64,000 nucleotides of DNA from Aridibaculum aurantiacum (GTDB taxonomy: Bacteria; Bacteroidota; Bacteroidia; Chitinophagales; Chitinophagaceae), in NCBI RefSeq assembly GCF_017355875.1, contig NZ_JAFEWC010000001.1:620001-684000 (forward strand), written 5' to 3'. Each line of letters starts with the position of its first letter. Within the stretch, counting starts at the first letter, position 1. A program made the translations under genes and the position numbers. Under the pieces are notes generated by a model, which did not search any database, was not told the origin of the DNA, and worked only from the letters and a program-made list of their open reading frames with translations. Shown one piece after another: positions 51,371 to 59,715 of the stretch.

Positions 51371-52388
51371 TTAAATGCTTACAGATCCTTTTAGCAATAG
51401 CCGGGCCCTCATAAATAAAGCCCGTCCAAACCTGCACCAGGGAAGCACCTGCAGCTAATTTTTCCTGTGCATCTTCACCTGTAAAAATTCCACCGCTGGC
51501 TATGATTGGTAATCTTCCGCCGGTAGCGTTTGCTATATATTTTACCACTTCTGTTGATCTTGCTTTAACTGGTGCACCGCTTAAGCCACCAGCTCCAATC
51601 GCTTCTACTTTAGATGAAGGTGTACGTAAATTTTCACGGCTGATGGTGGTATTGGTGGCTACCAGTCCATCCAGCTCTACCTCCTCTGCCAGTTGTATTA
51701 TTTCATCCAGCTGTGTAGTGGTAAGGTCTGGTGCGATCTTTAGCAACAGCGGCTTTGGCCTGCTATTCCCTTTGTTGATGGTTTGAAGATGACCAAGAAT
51801 TTTTTGTAAAGAAGAACGTTCCTGCAACTCGCGTAAGCCGGGAGTGTTGGGTGAACTAACATTTACCACAAAATAATCAACACAGTCAAACAACTCCCTG
51901 AAGCAGATCTCGTAGTCCTTCCATGCATCCTCATTGGCGGTAACTTTATTCTTACCAATATTGCCTCCAATAATAATGTTGCGTTCAGTGGCACGAAGTC
52001 GTGCAGCTACAGCTTTTACACCATTGTTGTTAAAGCCCATCCGGTTTACGATCGCTTTATCCTGTGGCAGGCGAAACAAGCGGGGAGTATCATTTCCTGG
52101 TTGTGGCTGTGGTGTAACGGTTCCAATTTCTACATGTCCGAAACCCAGCATCTCCAGTTCTTTTATAAATAGGGCATTTTTATCAAAACCAGCTGCAAGG
52201 CCAACAGGATTTTTAAAATCAAGACCAAAAAGGTGGCGATGGAGCGAAGCGTCTATATGAGAAAACGCCTTTGCCAGTATTTTTTGAGCCGGCTTAAGGT
52301 TACCCACAATTTGCAGTGAATTCATCGAAAAATGATGAACAGCCTCAGCATCAAAATTGAAAAGAAGGTTTCGGAGTAATTTGTACAT
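51366..52388 (-). CDS. pyrD: Dihydroorotate dehydrogenase (quinone), class 2
   Basis: Membrane-associated FMN enzyme of pyrimidine synthesis, 340 residues. Class 2 N-terminal helix (MYKLLRNLLFNFDAEAVHHFSM) for quinone contact, FMN motifs GLAAGFDKNAL and GNIGKNK, active-site Ser in FVVNVSSPNTPGLRELQ, and C-terminal IIASGGIFTGEDAQEKLAAGASLVQVWTGFIYEGPAI. The final residues and stop (KHLS, TGA) run into the octamer array, so the array may have set the present C-terminus. Confidence 0.95.
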   Translation of the reverse strand: MYKLLRNLLFNFDAEAVHHFSMNSLQIVGNLKPAQKILAKAFSHIDASLHRHLFGLDFKNPVGLAAGFDKNALFIKELEMLGFGHVEIGTVTPQPQPGNDTPRLFRLPQDKAIVNRMGFNNNGVKAVAARLRATERNIIIGGNIGKNKVTANEDAWKDYEICFRELFDCVDYFVVNVSSPNTPGLRELQERSSLQKILGHLQTINKGNSRPKPLLLKIAPDLTTTQLDEIIQLAEEVELDGLVATNTTISRENLRTPSSKVEAIGAGGLSGAPVKARSTEVVKYIANATGGRLPIIASGGIFTGEDAQEKLAAGASLVQVWTGFIYEGPAIAKRICKHLS

Positions 52389-52534
52389 GAGCCGCGAAGT
52401 TCAATTGGAAAAAGCACATAAACAAGCAGGTTTACAGGAAGGTGAGTCTTGGACTTCGTTTTCCTGCATAATATTCCTTTCGTTAAATACACAAACTGAA
52501 CTTATTGTTAACTGTGAGCCAGTCGGCCTGTTTG

Positions 52535-52565
52535 GTTGTTTATGCAACCTATTATCTTATATTTG
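52535..52565 (+). promoter_or_regulatory. Promoter for the thiolase gene
   Basis: GTTG at 52535-52538, then 19 bases, then TATATTTG at 52558-52565, a good match to the Bacteroidota consensus. The thiolase ATG follows at 52584. Confidence 0.65.
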
Positions 52566-52583
52566 GAAACTAAATCTGTAATC

Positions 52584-53762
52584 ATGCAAGAAGCATATAT
52601 AGTAGCAGGATACCGGACAGCTGTAACCAAAAGCAAACGTGGAGGTTTTCGTTTTAAGCGTCCTGATGATCTTGCGATTGAAGTTATAAAAGGATTGGTG
52701 GCTTCAGTGCCTCAACTGGAGCCAACGCGTGTTGATGATGTGATAGTTGGTAATGCCGTACCTGAAGCCGAACAAGGTTTGCAGGTAGGAAGAATAATAG
52801 CCGCCAGGGCATTGGGTTTTGATGTGCCGGGTATGACAGTAAATCGTTATTGCGCCAGCGGTTTAGAAACCATTTCTATTGCTACTGCCAAAATTAGAAT
52901 GGGTATGGCTGATTGTATAATAGCAGGTGGGGTAGAAAGCATGAGCATGGTGCCAACAGCCGGTTGGAAAACAGTTCCTGCCTATTCCATTGCCAGCGAT
53001 GAGCCGGATTATTACCTGAATATGGGTTTAACTGCAGAAGCTGTTGCTAAAGAATATAAGGTAAGTCGGGAGGAACAGGATGAGTTCAGCTATCACTCAC
53101 ATCAAAAGGCAATCAATGCTATTCAAAATGGATTTTTCAAACCTGGAATAATTCCGATAAATGTAGAGCAGGTATACCTGGATGAGAATGGAAAAAAGAA
53201 GAAGCGTTCTTATGTTGTAGATACAGATGAAGGTCCTCGTGCTGATACAAGTTTAGATGCACTCAGTAAGCTGAAACCAGCGTTTGCAGCAGGTGGAATG
53301 GTAACGGCAGGTAACTCTTCACAAACCAGCGATGGAGCCAGCTTTGTACTAGTGATGAGCGAGAAAATGGTGAACGAACTAGGGCTTAAACCGATTGGTA
53401 GGTTGGTAGGTTGTGTGAATGCAGGAGTACATCCTCGCATCATGGGTATTGGTCCTGTGGCTGCTGTACCTAAAGTGTTGCAACAGGTAAACATGAACCT
53501 GAATGAGATTGACCTGGTAGAACTGAACGAGGCTTTTGCATCGCAGTCGGTGGCAGTGATTCGTGAGCTGGGTCTTAATCCTGACATCGTGAACATCAAT
53601 GGAGGAGCTATTGCGCTTGGTCATCCTTTAGGCTGTACCGGTAGTAAACTAACCGTACAGATACTACATGAAATGAAGCGCCTGGACAAGAAGTACGGAT
53701 TGGTGACAGCATGTGTAGGTGGTGGCCAGGGTATTGCTGGTATCATAGAAAACATCAACTAA
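52584..53762 (+). CDS. Acetyl-CoA acyltransferase (thiolase)
   Basis: 392-residue thiolase of fatty acid oxidation or acetoacetyl-CoA formation. Start at 52584 (MQEAYIVAGYRTAVTKSKRG). Catalytic Cys90 in NRYCASGLETI, His/Gly motif GGAIALGHPLGCTGSKL and second Cys in ACVGGGQGIAGI, as in all thiolases. An upstream in-frame ATG at 52536 would overlap the promoter. The layout NEAFASQSVAVIRELGLNPDIVNINGGAIALGHPLG is full-length. It is followed by a small membrane gene 6 bases downstream. Confidence 0.95.
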   Translation: MQEAYIVAGYRTAVTKSKRGGFRFKRPDDLAIEVIKGLVASVPQLEPTRVDDVIVGNAVPEAEQGLQVGRIIAARALGFDVPGMTVNRYCASGLETISIATAKIRMGMADCIIAGGVESMSMVPTAGWKTVPAYSIASDEPDYYLNMGLTAEAVAKEYKVSREEQDEFSYHSHQKAINAIQNGFFKPGIIPINVEQVYLDENGKKKKRSYVVDTDEGPRADTSLDALSKLKPAFAAGGMVTAGNSSQTSDGASFVLVMSEKMVNELGLKPIGRLVGCVNAGVHPRIMGIGPVAAVPKVLQQVNMNLNEIDLVELNEAFASQSVAVIRELGLNPDIVNINGGAIALGHPLGCTGSKLTVQILHEMKRLDKKYGLVTACVGGGQGIAGIIENIN

Positions 53763-53768
53763 AACTAT

Positions 53769-53978
53769 ATGAAGAGGAATAAAACATGGGTGCCCCTGCT
53801 GTTTATGTTCCTGGCTATTGCTGGTTTAGCCTTAAGTATATATTCACTGATATTAGAAACATACGCCCAGCAGGACTTCAACACGTTTAAGGATGTAGTA
53901 AGGCTGCTATTATTCACAGTATGGATGGTTGACAACTACAAGCGTTATAAGAGAATGACACAGGAGAAAACAGTATAG
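53769..53978 (+). CDS. Small membrane protein after thiolase
   Basis: 69 residues: a first membrane helix (VPLLFMFLAIAGLALSIYSLIL, about 8-29) and a weaker second one (DVVRLLLFTVWMVDNYKRYK). Unknown family. The 6-base spacing to the thiolase stop indicates translational coupling, and an intrinsic terminator (54016-54036) ends the pair. Confidence 0.7.
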   Translation: MKRNKTWVPLLFMFLAIAGLALSIYSLILETYAQQDFNTFKDVVRLLLFTVWMVDNYKRYKRMTQEKTV

Positions 53979-54015
53979 CAGTGAATGGATTGAATTCTTA
54001 AAAGTATTAGGTATA

Positions 54016-54036
54016 AAGCTTCGCGATGCGGAGCTT
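54016..54036 (+). terminator. Intrinsic terminator of the thiolase/small membrane gene pair
   Basis: AAGCTTCGC (54016-54024) pairs with GCGGAGCTT (54028-54036) including one U-G pair, with a 3-base loop, followed by TTTTTT. Confidence 0.85.
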
Positions 54037-54094
54037 TTTTTTGCCTTATGATGTATGTTTTAGCCACAACTTTGCATGCTATAATTTGTAAATA

Positions 54095-55093
54095 ATGAGA
54101 GCAATAGTTTTACAGGATAAGGAGCAGTCATTACAAGTACAGGAAGTAGAAACACCCAAGCCAGCAGCAGGAGAAGTATTGGTTCGAATAAAAGCAGCAG
54201 CTTTCAATCATCGTGATCTTTGGATACAAAAAGGGCAATACGCTGGATTGCGCTACCCGATCATTTTAGGAAGTGATGGGGCTGGGGTAGTAACAGAAGT
54301 AGGAGATGGTGCAAATGAACATTGGCTGGATAAAGAAGTAATCATCAACCCTGGTCTTCATTGGGGTGATGATCCCAACTTCCATAGCAAACAATTTAAA
54401 ATATTAGGTCTTCCTGATAATGGAACTTTTGCTGAATATGTAGTAGTTCCTGCTTCGGCTTTATTCAATAAACCTGCGTACCTGTCTTGGGAGGAAGCAG
54501 CGGCTATACCCCTGGCAGGACTTACAGCTTACCGGGCATTGTTTACACGTGGTAAGGTAAAACAGGGAAACAAAGTTTTGATATCTGGTATTGGTGGAGG
54601 TGTAGCACTGATGGCGATGAAACTGGCGCTTGCTGCAGGTGCTGAAGTATATGTTACTTCGGGAAGTGATGATAAGATTGACCGTGCTGTACAGCTGGGC
54701 GCAAAGCTGGGTATTAACTATAAGATCAATGGCTGGCATAAACTATTTCAATCTGCAGTAGAGGGATTTGATGTAATCATTGATAGCGCTGCCGGCGATG
54801 GTTTTAAAAATTTTGTAGACCTGGCAAACCTTGGTGGACGCATCGTTTTCTATGGCGGCACGCAAGGTCCCATCACATCGCTCAACCCGCAAAAGATTTT
54901 TTGGAAACACCTCAATATTATGGGCACTACAATGGGTACTCCGGCTGAATTTGAAGAAATGGTCAAGCTGTTTGAAACGCATCAGATTCATCCTGTCATT
55001 GATAAAATTTTTCCAATGGCCGATGCCGAAGTTGCCATTCGCAAAATGGATGAGGCCAGCCAGTTTGGTAAGCTGGTGTTGCAAGGCTTCTGA
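54095..55093 (+). CDS. Zinc-independent quinone-oxidoreductase-like dehydrogenase (MDR family)
   Basis: 332-residue member of the medium-chain dehydrogenase/reductase superfamily. N-terminal groES-like fold (AFNHRDLWIQKGQYAGLRYPIILGSDGAGVV) and Rossmann domain (KVLISGIGGGVALMAMKLALAAGAEVYVTSG). The protein has no cysteine at all: the position of the catalytic Cys is Asn in AAAFNHRD, and the four structural-zinc cysteines are missing. It is therefore likely an NADPH:quinone reductase-type enzyme rather than a zinc alcohol dehydrogenase. Substrate unknown. Confidence 0.88.
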   Translation: MRAIVLQDKEQSLQVQEVETPKPAAGEVLVRIKAAAFNHRDLWIQKGQYAGLRYPIILGSDGAGVVTEVGDGANEHWLDKEVIINPGLHWGDDPNFHSKQFKILGLPDNGTFAEYVVVPASALFNKPAYLSWEEAAAIPLAGLTAYRALFTRGKVKQGNKVLISGIGGGVALMAMKLALAAGAEVYVTSGSDDKIDRAVQLGAKLGINYKINGWHKLFQSAVEGFDVIIDSAAGDGFKNFVDLANLGGRIVFYGGTQGPITSLNPQKIFWKHLNIMGTTMGTPAEFEEMVKLFETHQIHPVIDKIFPMADAEVAIRKMDEASQFGKLVLQGF

Positions 55094-55185
55094 TACAGCG
55101 ATAGCTAGAACAGGTTTTCAGTTGACTTGCATTTAATTTAGCTTAAGGTTCTTATTACATCCATAGCTATACGTAACTTCCACGC

Positions 55186-55629
55186 ATGGAGATCAGCATC
55201 AACACGCCTGCACTATTGTTTCCTGCTATTAGTTTGATCATGCTAGCACATACCAATCGTTTTCTTGCATTGGCAAACAGGGTACGAAGCCTTCATGCAG
55301 AATACTTGCAAGGCGATAAAAAAGAAATCATTCATGGACAAATAAGAAACCTGCGCTACAGGCTGCGGCTTATTAAGAATATGCAGGCCATGGGCGTAAT
55401 GAGTTTCCTTGCCTGCATCTTTTGCATGTATTGCATCTATATACAGAACATGGCGTGGGCGCACATCTTATTTGCTTTTAGCTTGGTATTTTTTATTCTT
55501 TCACTCGTGCTTTCTCTTGTAGAGATACAGGTAAGTACCAAAGCGCTGGAACTGGAGCTGAGCGATATGGAAGGACTGGAAGACCATTCGCTGGTGAAGT
55601 ATATAAAGAAGAAGTTTGAAAGAGACTAA
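55186..55629 (+). CDS. DUF2721 family membrane protein
   Basis: 147 residues. Layout fits DUF2721: an N-terminal hydrophobic helix (ALLFPAISLIMLAHTNRFLALANRVRSLH), then two more helices (AMGVMSFLACIFCMYCIYI, MAWAHILFAFSLVFFILSLVLSLVEIQVS) and an acidic/basic tail. Function unknown. It precedes the permease gene by 34 bases on the same strand. Confidence 0.8.
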   Translation: MEISINTPALLFPAISLIMLAHTNRFLALANRVRSLHAEYLQGDKKEIIHGQIRNLRYRLRLIKNMQAMGVMSFLACIFCMYCIYIQNMAWAHILFAFSLVFFILSLVLSLVEIQVSTKALELELSDMEGLEDHSLVKYIKKKFERD

Positions 55630-55663
55630 GCTAAGTAACATTATTACCAACTAACACAGCTGC

Positions 55664-57037
55664 ATGCAAAGCAACCAGAAGCTCAACTTGTTTTCGCTAA
55701 CCATGATCGTCATTGGCCTGGTGATAGGCATGGGAATTTTTAGAACTGCCAGCGACGCAGCGAGAGCTGCACTTACTCCATCCATCTATTTTGCAGGCTG
55801 GATAGTAGGTGGACTGGTAGCTTTATGTGGAGCGCTTACCTATGCAGAAATAGGATCGCGCTACCCTGTTACCGGCGGGTACTATAAAATATTTTCTTAC
55901 GCTTATCATCCCTCACTGGCATTTGCACTTAACTGTAGTATACTCATTTCAAATGCGGCTTCCATTGCAGGTGTTGCATTGATTGGTGCCGGGTATATAA
56001 AAGGAGTTTTCTTTCCAGGAAGTACGGATGCGGTTTCGATGGCTATTGCTATTGCAGCTATTGCACTGTTTTATGGTGTAAATGTGCTTGGTCTTCGCAT
56101 GAGCTCGAAGACGCAGAATGTGCTAATGATCATCAAGATCGCAATGGTATTGCTGCTGATCGCTGCTCTTGTATACCCACCAGCTTATGCCGCTAATAAT
56201 GTTCCGCTTACACAGCCTATAGACGAAGGCGCTTCTACCTCCACCATCCTTACCTCGTTTGGTCTTTGCCTCGTGGCTGTTTCATTTACCTATGGCGGCT
56301 ACCAGCAAACCATCAACTTTGGTAGCGAGATAAAAGATGCACCTCGCACTATGCCTAAAGGTATCTTTCTCGGCATAGGCGTCATCATTCTACTTTACCT
56401 GCTGGTAAATATTGCTTACTACAATATCATCGGGTTTAACGAACTGAAGAACAGCAGGGAAATAGCATCGTTGGTGGTGGGTAAATTATTTGGAACACAA
56501 GGCGCCAATGTATTTTCTGTATTGCTATTTCTTTCAGTACTCGCTTATGTAAATGTGACGCTGCTAAGCAACCCGCGTGTCATGTTTGCCATGAGCGAGG
56601 ATGGCGTGTTGCCTGAAGTGTTTCAGCGGCGGTGGCAGCGGCGAAATGTTTATATAGTAGCACTCACCACATTTGCTGCCATAGCAATGGTTGTAGTGTT
56701 TTTTGCAGAAACGTTCGATCGCATTTTGTCCTTTAGCATTTTCCTCGATTCATTTGGTATGGCCACATCGGCAGCTACCATTTTCATTTTGCGAAAGCGT
56801 ACAAAACACCTGGATAAAAAAGGCATTTACAAAATGCGGTTGTATCCACTGATGCCGCTGTTGTTTATAGCTGCATATGTTTTTGTTTGTATAAGTATAG
56901 CCGTTACCTCTACCAATATTGCTATCACTGGTGTAGGTGTGATGGTAGGATTTATCCTTCTTTACTTCGTCATTAAGAAACGGCCACCAAAATATATTGA
57001 CCCTGCCACTGCGGTAGAACAAAATACGGATGATTAA
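55664..57037 (+). CDS. APC-superfamily amino acid permease
   Basis: 457 residues with about 12 membrane helices. Start NLFSLTMIVIGLVIGMGIFRTASDAA carries the G-x-G unwound motif of helix 1, and the consensus GGLVALCGALTYAEIGSRYPVTGGYYKIFSYAYHPSLAF follows. Likely moves an amino acid into the cell with protons or exchanges it. Its stop overlaps the start region of the PLP enzyme gene by up to 8 bases, so both are coupled and may act on the same amino acid. Confidence 0.92.
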   Translation: MQSNQKLNLFSLTMIVIGLVIGMGIFRTASDAARAALTPSIYFAGWIVGGLVALCGALTYAEIGSRYPVTGGYYKIFSYAYHPSLAFALNCSILISNAASIAGVALIGAGYIKGVFFPGSTDAVSMAIAIAAIALFYGVNVLGLRMSSKTQNVLMIIKIAMVLLLIAALVYPPAYAANNVPLTQPIDEGASTSTILTSFGLCLVAVSFTYGGYQQTINFGSEIKDAPRTMPKGIFLGIGVIILLYLLVNIAYYNIIGFNELKNSREIASLVVGKLFGTQGANVFSVLLFLSVLAYVNVTLLSNPRVMFAMSEDGVLPEVFQRRWQRRNVYIVALTTFAAIAMVVVFFAETFDRILSFSIFLDSFGMATSAATIFILRKRTKHLDKKGIYKMRLYPLMPLLFIAAYVFVCISIAVTSTNIAITGVGVMVGFILLYFVIKKRPPKYIDPATAVEQNTDD

Positions 57038-58205
57038 TATGGACCTGTCGTACATACTTACCGAACTGGGTGAAGAGCGGGAGCAATATTTCAATGCTAT
57101 TGCGCCGCCCATTGTGCAAACCAGCAATTTTGCCTTTAAAGATGTAGCAGAAATGCGCAAAGCATTCACCGATGAATATGCTACATACCTGTACAGCCGG
57201 GGCTTAAATCCTACTGTTGATATACTTCGTAAAAAATTAGCTGCACTGGATGAAGCGGAAGATTGCCTTGTTTTCAATAGTGGAGCCGCAGCCATTTTTG
57301 CCGCAGTATTAGCCAATGTAAAAGCAGGCGATCATATTGTTTCTGTTCGCAAACCTTATTCATGGGCACAGCGAATGTTTGAAGTTATTCTGCCGAGGTT
57401 CAATGTTCATCATACCTATGTAGATGGAACTGATATGAAGAATTTTGAAGAAGCTATACTTCCTAATACAACTGTTTTTTACCTGGAATCGCCAAACAGC
57501 TGGGACTATGCAATGCAAGACCTGCAAGCAGTTGCAGACCTGGCTAAGCAGCACCAGATCATCACCATTTGCGACAATAGTTATAGTACGCCCTTATACC
57601 AAAAACCTATACGGCTTGGGATAGACCTTGTTCTGCAGTCGGCTACGAAATATATAAGCGGCCATAGCGATGTAGTTGCTGGTGTCTTATCTGGTAGCAG
57701 GGCAGCTATAGAAAAGATATTCAATAGCGAGTATATGAATATCGGCAGCGGTATCCAGCCGTTCAATGCGTGGCTGCTACTGCGTGGACTTCGTACTTTA
57801 CCCGCACGACTCGAAAGAGGAAGCCGCACCACAAAAGAAGTTTTAGCTTATCTAAAGCAGCATCCAAAAGTGGAGCAGGTATTTTTTCCCTTAGACGAAA
57901 CCTTTGCTCAATATGAACTGGCGCAAAAACAACTAACAGGCGCATGTGGCTTGCTAACATTTGTTTTGAAAGCATCCAATGTAGAACAGGTAGAAACTTT
58001 TTGTAATAGCCTGCAGCATATATTGATGGCAGTAAGTTGGGGTGGTTATGAATCGCTGGTCATTCCTCGCTGTGCAGGCATACCTAAAGAAGAGTTTGAT
58101 GCGGCTAATATTGAACATAGGATGATACGGCTTTACTTAGGGTTAGAGGATGCGGCTTACCTGGTTGCAGATTTAGAACAAGCATTTAATAAGCTGGATC
58201 AGTGA
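57030..58205 (+). CDS. PLP-dependent trans-sulfuration-type enzyme (Cys/Met metabolism family)
   Basis: 391 residues. PLP-fold type I of the Cys/Met metabolism family: TSNFAFKDVAEMRKAFTDEYATYLYSRGLNPTVDILRKKLAALDEAEDCLVFNSGAAAIFA, Asp in TICDNSYSTPLYQKP, and the Schiff-base Lys207 in LQSATKYISGHSDVVAG. Candidate activities: cystathionine gamma-synthase, cystathionine or methionine gamma-lyase; the sequence does not decide. Alternative ATG at 57039 removes three residues and clears the overlap with the permease. Confidence 0.9.
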   Translation: MINMDLSYILTELGEEREQYFNAIAPPIVQTSNFAFKDVAEMRKAFTDEYATYLYSRGLNPTVDILRKKLAALDEAEDCLVFNSGAAAIFAAVLANVKAGDHIVSVRKPYSWAQRMFEVILPRFNVHHTYVDGTDMKNFEEAILPNTTVFYLESPNSWDYAMQDLQAVADLAKQHQIITICDNSYSTPLYQKPIRLGIDLVLQSATKYISGHSDVVAGVLSGSRAAIEKIFNSEYMNIGSGIQPFNAWLLLRGLRTLPARLERGSRTTKEVLAYLKQHPKVEQVFFPLDETFAQYELAQKQLTGACGLLTFVLKASNVEQVETFCNSLQHILMAVSWGGYESLVIPRCAGIPKEEFDAANIEHRMIRLYLGLEDAAYLVADLEQAFNKLDQ

Positions 58206-58252
58206 TCTTTTATCCATTCATCACGTTCTTTAAATAGAGTATCTAATTCCAG

Positions 58253-58260
58253 TATTTTTG
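58253..58260 (+). promoter_or_regulatory. -7 element for the TolC-like gene
   Basis: TATTTTTG is a perfect TAnnTTTG match ending 5 bases before the ATG at 58266. A weak CTTT lies 21 bases upstream. A leaderless mRNA is possible. Confidence 0.45.
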
Positions 58261-58265
58261 TTCAT

Positions 58266-59690
58266 ATGAGAATTTTTCTTTCAACCCTTCTATTGCTCAT
58301 TACACTTGCCACCTCTGCCCAACAAAAATGGAGCATCCGCCAGTGTATAGAATATGCATCCAACAACAACATTACTGTAAAGCAGGCGCTGGCCCAGGCT
58401 AAACTCTCACAGGTATCTTACCAGCAGGCACGCATGAGCAGGTTGCCAACTTTGAATGGCAATATCAGCGCTAACTACCAGCATGGTCTCAACGAAAATC
58501 CTACTACCGGTACCCTTGAGAGTTCCGACTTCATAGCCGGGAATATTGGTTTGCAAACACAGTACAACATCTTTAACTGGGGTGCACGTAAGCACAATAT
58601 TGCTGCCAATGAATTGTTCGCTAAGGCAGATGCAGTAGGTGTGGGCCGCGCTAAGAATGATATTTCTCTACTGGTGGCAAATGCTTTTTTGCAGGTAATG
58701 CTCCGCCGCGAACAAATAAGAGTAAATGAAGTACAACTGGAGCAAACAAGAGCTCAGTTATCAAACACACGAAAATTAGTAAACGCAGGTTCTCAGCCAG
58801 AACTGAATGCCATCCAGATTGAAGCGCAGTTGGTGAGGGACTCAGCTTTGTTACTGCAAACACGTGCTTTAGAAAAGCAGGCCCTGATCACCCTGCAGTC
58901 GTACCTGAACATTGATCTTGCTACGCCTTTCGATATAGAAGCGCCACCTGTGGAAACCATACCTGTTGAAAGCCTTGCAGCGCTTCAGCCCGAAGATGTA
59001 TATGCAGTTGCTGTTACTACACAACCCGTACAACTAATGACCGGCATGCGCATCCAGGCGTCTGAGATGCAAGCGAAATCAGCACGAGCAAGTATGTATC
59101 CTACTATTACAGCTTTCGGTAGTTTGAACACTCGTTTTGTAGATGCTGGTGTGCCTACCCTTATTGGAATTCAGCCGAACCAGCCAACAGGCGCAGTGGT
59201 TGTAGACGGTTCTGGAAATACATATAATGTTTTAGCTCCTAAAGCTGTTTTTGAAACCAGGCCTATTGCTTTACATCGCCAGCTCAATACCAACTTTGGA
59301 CAGGCTATAGGTTTGAGTCTCAACTTTCCCATCTTCAATCAATGGTCTACAAGGTCGCAATGGGAACGTGCTAAAGTAAACGTGCAGCAGGCCCAATTGC
59401 AGGACGAGCAGGAGAAACTTACGCTTAAATCAAATATCTACAGCGCTTACCAGGATGCCTTTGCTTCTTTGCAGATATACAATGCTTCTCTCAGGAATGT
59501 AGAAGCTTCTGAACGCGCTTTCAATATCTCACAAAAGCGGCTGGATGTTGGCTTGCTCGGAACGCTTGATTACCTCATCACGCAGGGCAACCTGAACCGT
59601 GCACGTATAGAAGCAGTAAGCAACCGCTACGACTATATCTTTAAACTGAAGGTTTTGGAATTTTATAAAGGCATGGGAGTACAACTATAA
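58266..59690 (+). CDS. TolC-family outer membrane efflux protein
   Basis: 474 residues with a signal peptide (MRIFLSTLLLLITLATSAQQ). The rest is the TolC repeat: two copies of long helical segments with the conserved start KWSIRQCIEYASNNNITVKQALAQAKLSQVSYQQARMSRLPTLN and, in the second half, GQAIGLSLNFPIFNQWSTRSQWERAKVNVQQAQLQ. It forms the outer-membrane channel of a tripartite pump. The next gene, 25 bases on, encodes the periplasmic adaptor, so the pair is an operon. Confidence 0.93.
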   Translation: MRIFLSTLLLLITLATSAQQKWSIRQCIEYASNNNITVKQALAQAKLSQVSYQQARMSRLPTLNGNISANYQHGLNENPTTGTLESSDFIAGNIGLQTQYNIFNWGARKHNIAANELFAKADAVGVGRAKNDISLLVANAFLQVMLRREQIRVNEVQLEQTRAQLSNTRKLVNAGSQPELNAIQIEAQLVRDSALLLQTRALEKQALITLQSYLNIDLATPFDIEAPPVETIPVESLAALQPEDVYAVAVTTQPVQLMTGMRIQASEMQAKSARASMYPTITAFGSLNTRFVDAGVPTLIGIQPNQPTGAVVVDGSGNTYNVLAPKAVFETRPIALHRQLNTNFGQAIGLSLNFPIFNQWSTRSQWERAKVNVQQAQLQDEQEKLTLKSNIYSAYQDAFASLQIYNASLRNVEASERAFNISQKRLDVGLLGTLDYLITQGNLNRARIEAVSNRYDYIFKLKVLEFYKGMGVQL

Positions 59691-59715
59691 CCGCCAACCC
59701 CTTAAATACATTAGC

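Noticed and set aside
52357-52581. 74-codon plus-strand frame between pyrD and the thiolase gene
   Set aside because: It overlaps the pyrD start on the other strand, runs through the thiolase promoter, and has no recognisable domain. Treated as chance.
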